From positions 1 to 8,240 of the forward strand of contig JACUTX010000109.1 in NCBI GenBank assembly GCA_014859615.1: a stretch of 8,240 nucleotides of DNA, read 5' to 3'. Made by a program: the position numbers and the translations under genes. The DNA comes from Desulfuromonadales bacterium (GTDB lineage: Bacteria; Desulfobacterota; Desulfuromonadia; Desulfuromonadales; UBA2294). Of this stretch, positions 6,080 to 8,240 are shown piece by piece (positions within the stretch are counted from its first letter, which is position 1; every line of letters begins with the position of its first letter). The notes under the pieces were generated by a model, which was not told the origin of the DNA, searched no databases, and worked only from the letters and a program-made list of their open reading frames with translations.

Positions 6080-6727
6080 ATGCGGGTTGAAACAGACGGA
6101 GCACAGATCAGCTACAATGATTTTGGACAGGGACCCGCGGTACTCCTTATTCACGATCACCTGCACGATCGCCAGAAGTGGGAAGAGCAGATCGAGCCAT
6201 TGGTCTCGGCCGGCTTTCGGGTTGTTCTGACCGTTCTGCGCGACAGCACAAAGAGCGATCAGACCGAGGCAGCGGTAGAGCCTAAAACGAATAGCGCAGA
6301 TATTATCGGTCTGCTCAATTATCTTGGCATCGGTCGGGCAGTCGTCTGTGACCTCTCCTTCAGCGGCTCGGTTCTCTGCGATTTACTGAAAAATTACCCC
6401 CAACGTATCGCCGGTGCCTGCCTGGCAACCAATCGCTCGATTCAGATCCCGCAGAGCAAAACCAGAATCACAACATTAAAAATTCTCGGCCACCAATGCG
6501 ACGGAACATTACCCCCTCTCCCGACTCTACCGCGCAACAGTGAGTGCAATCCGATTACTCATCAAAAAATCTCCACCGACATCGCCAGTCCATTACCGGT
6601 CTCTGGCCAAACGACAGATCGTCTGATTAATAAAGAGAATGCACAGGAGTTCGTCTCTCATCTCCTCGAATTTCTGACGCGACTGGTGCCGCAAAAAAAA
6701 CGCAATAATTTATCTGTGGCCGCTTAA
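6080..6727 (+). CDS. Degenerate alpha/beta-hydrolase-fold protein, probable pseudoenzyme
   Basis: 215 residues, against about 260-280 for normal family members. Residues 1-118 follow the alpha/beta-hydrolase core: the start strand and GxGPAVLLIH, the LRxxxxSD segment, DIIGLLNYLGI, and the elbow before the helix with NYPQRIAG. The C-terminus (INKENAQEFVSHLLEFL) matches the last helix of the fold. Key positions are altered. The oxyanion HG is His25-Asp26, LRG is LRD (53-55), and the elbow G-x-S-x-G-G is Asp91-Leu-Ser93-Phe-Ser95-Gly96. The usual GH before the last helix is Asp180-Arg181, so the catalytic His appears lost. The cap and the acid-bearing strand between about 120 and 175 are largely missing and replaced by Pro/Thr-rich sequence. 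The nucleophile Ser93 remains. A strong AGGAGGA (6069-6075) precedes the ATG, so it is probably translated. It stands alone between a divergent and a convergent neighbour. Binding or scaffold role, or a decaying gene. Confidence 0.75.
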   Translation: MRVETDGAQISYNDFGQGPAVLLIHDHLHDRQKWEEQIEPLVSAGFRVVLTVLRDSTKSDQTEAAVEPKTNSADIIGLLNYLGIGRAVVCDLSFSGSVLCDLLKNYPQRIAGACLATNRSIQIPQSKTRITTLKILGHQCDGTLPPLPTLPRNSECNPITHQKISTDIASPLPVSGQTTDRLINKENAQEFVSHLLEFLTRLVPQKKRNNLSVAA

Positions 6728-6769
6728 GCAACATTTAAAGGGAGGAAATCCGTCCAGGTCGATACGCCG

Positions 6770-6967
6770 TTAAAGCAGTGCGAGTTCCGTATCGATGGCA
6801 CTCCAGGCGGAGTAACCGAATCCGATCACCCCGAGAGTGACGACCAACATAAAAAGCGCGATCAAAGAGAGCACCATAGTATGTCGATAATACGCTTTCC
6901 GATAACAGAGGAGAGCAAGGACGAAACTGAGGAGACAGGCCGGGGCGGTCAAAAAAACAATGATCAT
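6770..6967 (-). CDS. Small two-helix membrane protein, function unknown
   Basis: 65 residues with two hydrophobic segments (about 2-21 and 31-53) joined by a short basic turn (CYRKAYYRH), so both ends probably lie outside the cytoplasm under the positive-inside rule. I do not recognise a family. GGAAG (6976-6980) is 8 nt before the ATG, and a good promoter and a structured leader lie upstream. A longer frame over the same bases (6735-7004) has neither hydrophobic pattern nor domain and is judged a shadow. It is convergent with the alpha/beta-hydrolase-like gene 42 bp away and follows cpoB on the same strand, but has its own promoter. Confidence 0.6.
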   Translation of the reverse strand: MIIVFLTAPACLLSFVLALLCYRKAYYRHTMVLSLIALFMLVVTLGVIGFGYSAWSAIDTELALL

Positions 6968-6990
6968 GAGCTTGACTTCCGTTGGTTATC

Positions 6991-7028
6991 GACGGGTTCT
7001 CCACTGCAAAAATGGAGCATGAGCCGTC
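6991..7028 (-). promoter_or_regulatory. Hairpin in the leader of the small membrane protein gene
   Basis: Two stacked stems enclose each other: GACGG (6991-6995) with CCGTC (7024-7028), and CTCCA (6999-7003) with TGGAG (7013-7017), around a 9-base loop. The structure fills most of the leader between the predicted start of transcription (about 7038) and the ribosome binding site at 6976-6980. It could stabilise the RNA or control translation. No known riboswitch consensus is recognised. Confidence 0.4.
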
Positions 7029-7044
7029 ATATCGCTAATGTAAT

Positions 7045-7073
7045 TTTATAAAGTTTTGGTCAACGCTAAACAA
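7045..7073 (-). promoter_or_regulatory. Sigma70-type promoter of the small membrane protein gene
   Basis: Minus-strand TTGTTT (7068-7073) and TATAAA (7045-7050) are exactly 17 bp apart; the -10 matches five of six consensus bases. The predicted leader is about 70 nt. It supports the 65-residue frame as a separately expressed gene. Confidence 0.5.
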
Positions 7074-7113
7074 TCGCTGGCAACAGCAATTACGGACAAG
7101 GAAGAGTCGACGA

Positions 7114-7902
7114 CTATTTCAACAGGGTCTTGGCCTTCTTTGCCTCTGCGCTCTGCGGGTATTCGCTGACGACTTTTTGCAGAAGCGTCTTCTCCATCCC
7201 CTTATCGCCGAGAGCACCAAATGCAAGCCCTTGCTTGAACATTGCGGCTGACGCCTTGGTATGTTTTGAAAATTTATGGATCACATCCTGAAATTGCAGG
7301 ATCGCTTTTTCATACTGCTTTTCACCGTAATACGCCTCCCCGATCCAGTAGATAGCGTTGACCGCCAGCTCGTGTTGCGGATAGTCACGCAAAAAGAGCT
7401 GCAGAGCTTTGCGACCATCGCTAAACCGGTTCTCGTTCTGAATCAGTTGCAGCGCTTTTTCATACTGTTCTTCTGCTCCGGTTCCCGGCTCCGCCGATCC
7501 CCTTTGCCCCCCTGCATTGAGCGGCGGTACTGCTGTGGTTTGAGCCGCCAGACGCTCTTCAATGCGGGCAAGCTTAAGTTCCTGTTCACTGCGGATCATG
7601 GTCAAGAGCTCGTGAAGCTGCTTGCGTTCATGCACCCCCTCTTCGTATCGACCGCTCAACCGCTGCAGCTCAAAACGAAGAGCGTCAACCTCGGCCCGCA
7701 GATCGGCCAACCTGCCAGCCTGCTCTTCCAGCCGTTTATTTAATGACTGTTCTGGTTGACTTGAAATCGTCGCCTGCTCAACCAGAGCCAAACGCCGCTT
7801 CATCTCTTCCAGATCGTTGCGTTGTGCGACGGGACTCTGCAGGCAGCCGGTAACGACAGATGTCAACAGAACCAGAAAGAGACAAAAAAATATTTTTCGC
7901 AT
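7114..7902 (-). CDS. cpoB: CpoB/YbgF, Tol-Pal system coiled-coil TPR protein
   Basis: 262-residue periplasmic protein of the Tol-Pal system, which in enterobacteria couples outer-membrane constriction to septal peptidoglycan synthesis. Residues 1-19 are a signal with lipobox VVTGC, making Cys20 a probable lipidated residue; E. coli CpoB is a soluble, non-lipidated protein, so this is a variant. Residues 28-120 form a long heptad-rich coiled coil (the trimerising part). A flexible Gly/Pro linker follows (121-143), then three TPR-like repeats (about 144-178, 181-215, 218-252) with the characteristic AIYWIGEAYYGEKQYEKAI core. The start at 7902 is chosen because GGAG (7911-7914) is 8 nt upstream and the signal peptide begins at once. 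An ATG at 7941 lies within a terminator hairpin and would bury the signal. Directly downstream of pal, as expected. Confidence 0.92.
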   Translation of the reverse strand: MRKIFFCLFLVLLTSVVTGCLQSPVAQRNDLEEMKRRLALVEQATISSQPEQSLNKRLEEQAGRLADLRAEVDALRFELQRLSGRYEEGVHERKQLHELLTMIRSEQELKLARIEERLAAQTTAVPPLNAGGQRGSAEPGTGAEEQYEKALQLIQNENRFSDGRKALQLFLRDYPQHELAVNAIYWIGEAYYGEKQYEKAILQFQDVIHKFSKHTKASAAMFKQGLAFGALGDKGMEKTLLQKVVSEYPQSAEAKKAKTLLK

Positions 7903-7925
7903 AGGGGTGACTCCGCTCAACAAAT

Positions 7926-7960
7926 AAAAAAGGGGCCGCATTCATCGCGGCCCCTTTTTA
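7926..7960 (-). terminator. Strong intrinsic terminator between pal and cpoB
   Basis: A 13-bp perfect stem pairs 7927-7939 (AAAAAGGGGCCGC) with 7947-7959, with a 7-nt loop (7940-7946). Eight pairs are G-C, flanked by A/T tracts on both sides, so it can act in either direction. On the minus strand it lies just after pal's stop and only 23 bp before the cpoB start codon. Confidence 0.85.
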
Positions 7961-7973
7961 GATAGAACGTAAA

Positions 7974-8240
7974 TTACTGTGCTTTGAATTCAGCCCGACG
8001 ATTCTTGGCCCAGGCCGCTTCATTGCTACCCCGATCGAGGGGCATCATCTCGCCCATGGAGATCGCTTTCATCTGATCTGCCGACACACCGAGAGAGCGC
8101 AGATAATCCATCGCTGCCTGTGCGCGTTGTTCCCCCAGAGCAAGGTTGTAATCGTCAGAACCGCGCTCATCGCAATGCCCTTCGATATTGACCTTGAGCC
8201 GCGGTGCCGCTTTTAAAATCTGGGCATTCTGCTTCAGGGT
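7974..8240 (-). CDS. pal: Pal, peptidoglycan-associated lipoprotein (C-terminal part)
   Basis: The last 88 residues of an OmpA-like domain; the 5' part lies beyond the window edge. The fragment reads through the signature EGHCDERGSDDYNLALGEQRA and ends with AWAKNRRAEFKAQ, the usual Pal C-terminus. Asp24 and Arg39 of the fragment are 15 residues apart, as are the two residues (Asp271 and Arg286 in A. baumannii OmpA) that clasp diaminopimelate of peptidoglycan. Pal is anchored to the outer membrane through its N-terminal lipid and binds TolB and peptidoglycan. tolB would be expected further upstream, to the right. MGEMMPL replaces the more common YGEEKPL, a mild local change. Confidence 0.93.
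   Translation of the reverse strand, partial: TLKQNAQILKAAPRLKVNIEGHCDERGSDDYNLALGEQRAQAAMDYLRSLGVSADQMKAISMGEMMPLDRGSNEAAWAKNRRAEFKAQ

Noticed and set aside
6025..6090. 21-residue frame in the leader of the alpha/beta-hydrolase-like gene
   Set aside because: It overlaps the gene start in another frame and could be a control peptide, but has no Shine-Dalgarno site and no notable composition.
6735..7004. 89-codon minus-strand frame
   Set aside because: It overlaps the 65-residue membrane protein in another frame, its composition is irregular, and the competing frame has hydrophobic helices and a placed ribosome binding site.
7903..7941. Longer start for CpoB at 7941
   Set aside because: The ATG lies in the terminator hairpin, and translation from there would place 13 residues ahead of an otherwise standard lipoprotein signal.
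1..8240. CRISPR array, IS element, phage or toxin-antitoxin module
   Set aside because: No regularly spaced direct repeats, transposase or integrase motifs or paired small toxin-like genes were found.

Overview
The window looks like chromosomal DNA of a Gram-negative bacterium with moderate GC. It carries the 3' end of a tol-pal locus (pal, cpoB), signal peptides and a lipobox, and strong purine-rich Shine-Dalgarno sites. The hydroxyacid dehydrogenase resembles the Geobacter-type glyoxylate/succinic-semialdehyde reductases, and the gene mix fits a deltaproteobacterium of the Desulfuromonas/Geobacter kind. That placement is inference from memory of the families. No tRNA, rRNA, CRISPR array, transposase or phage gene is visible.

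Layout. (1) 10-1020, minus: an exported transglutaminase-like (Cys-His-Asp) protein with its own sigma70-type promoter at 1064-1092. (2) 1216-2619, plus: a YitT-family membrane protein followed 57 bp later by a YchJ-family protein with two SEC-C metal-binding motifs, probably one transcript, ending at a weak hairpin with a T-run. (3) 2699-4191, minus: a YgjP-like zinc metallopeptidase followed by a patatin-like (RssA-type) serine hydrolase, 35 bp apart. Nested inverted repeats lie around the candidate promoter. (4) 4390-5687, minus: a beta-hydroxyacid dehydrogenase followed by a YkgJ-type cysteine-cluster protein, 20 bp apart. (5) 5688-6079: an AT-rich, gene-free 392 bp region with divergent promoter candidates and a promoter-like plus terminator-like pair that could define a short orphan RNA. 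(6) 6080-6727, plus: a shortened alpha/beta-hydrolase-fold protein in which most catalytic-motif residues have been replaced. (7) 6770-6967, minus: a two-helix small membrane protein with a good promoter and a structured leader. (8) 7114-8240, minus: pal (partial) then cpoB, separated by a near-perfect intrinsic terminator with no room for a new promoter behind it.

Most genes are ordinary housekeeping or accessory functions: envelope integrity by Tol-Pal, redox detoxification of aldehydes, and small hydrolases. I see no clear large novel system. The points most worth a second look are the apparent pseudoenzyme at 6080-6727, the terminator that cpoB transcription must read through, and the orphan-transcript candidate in the AT-rich gap.
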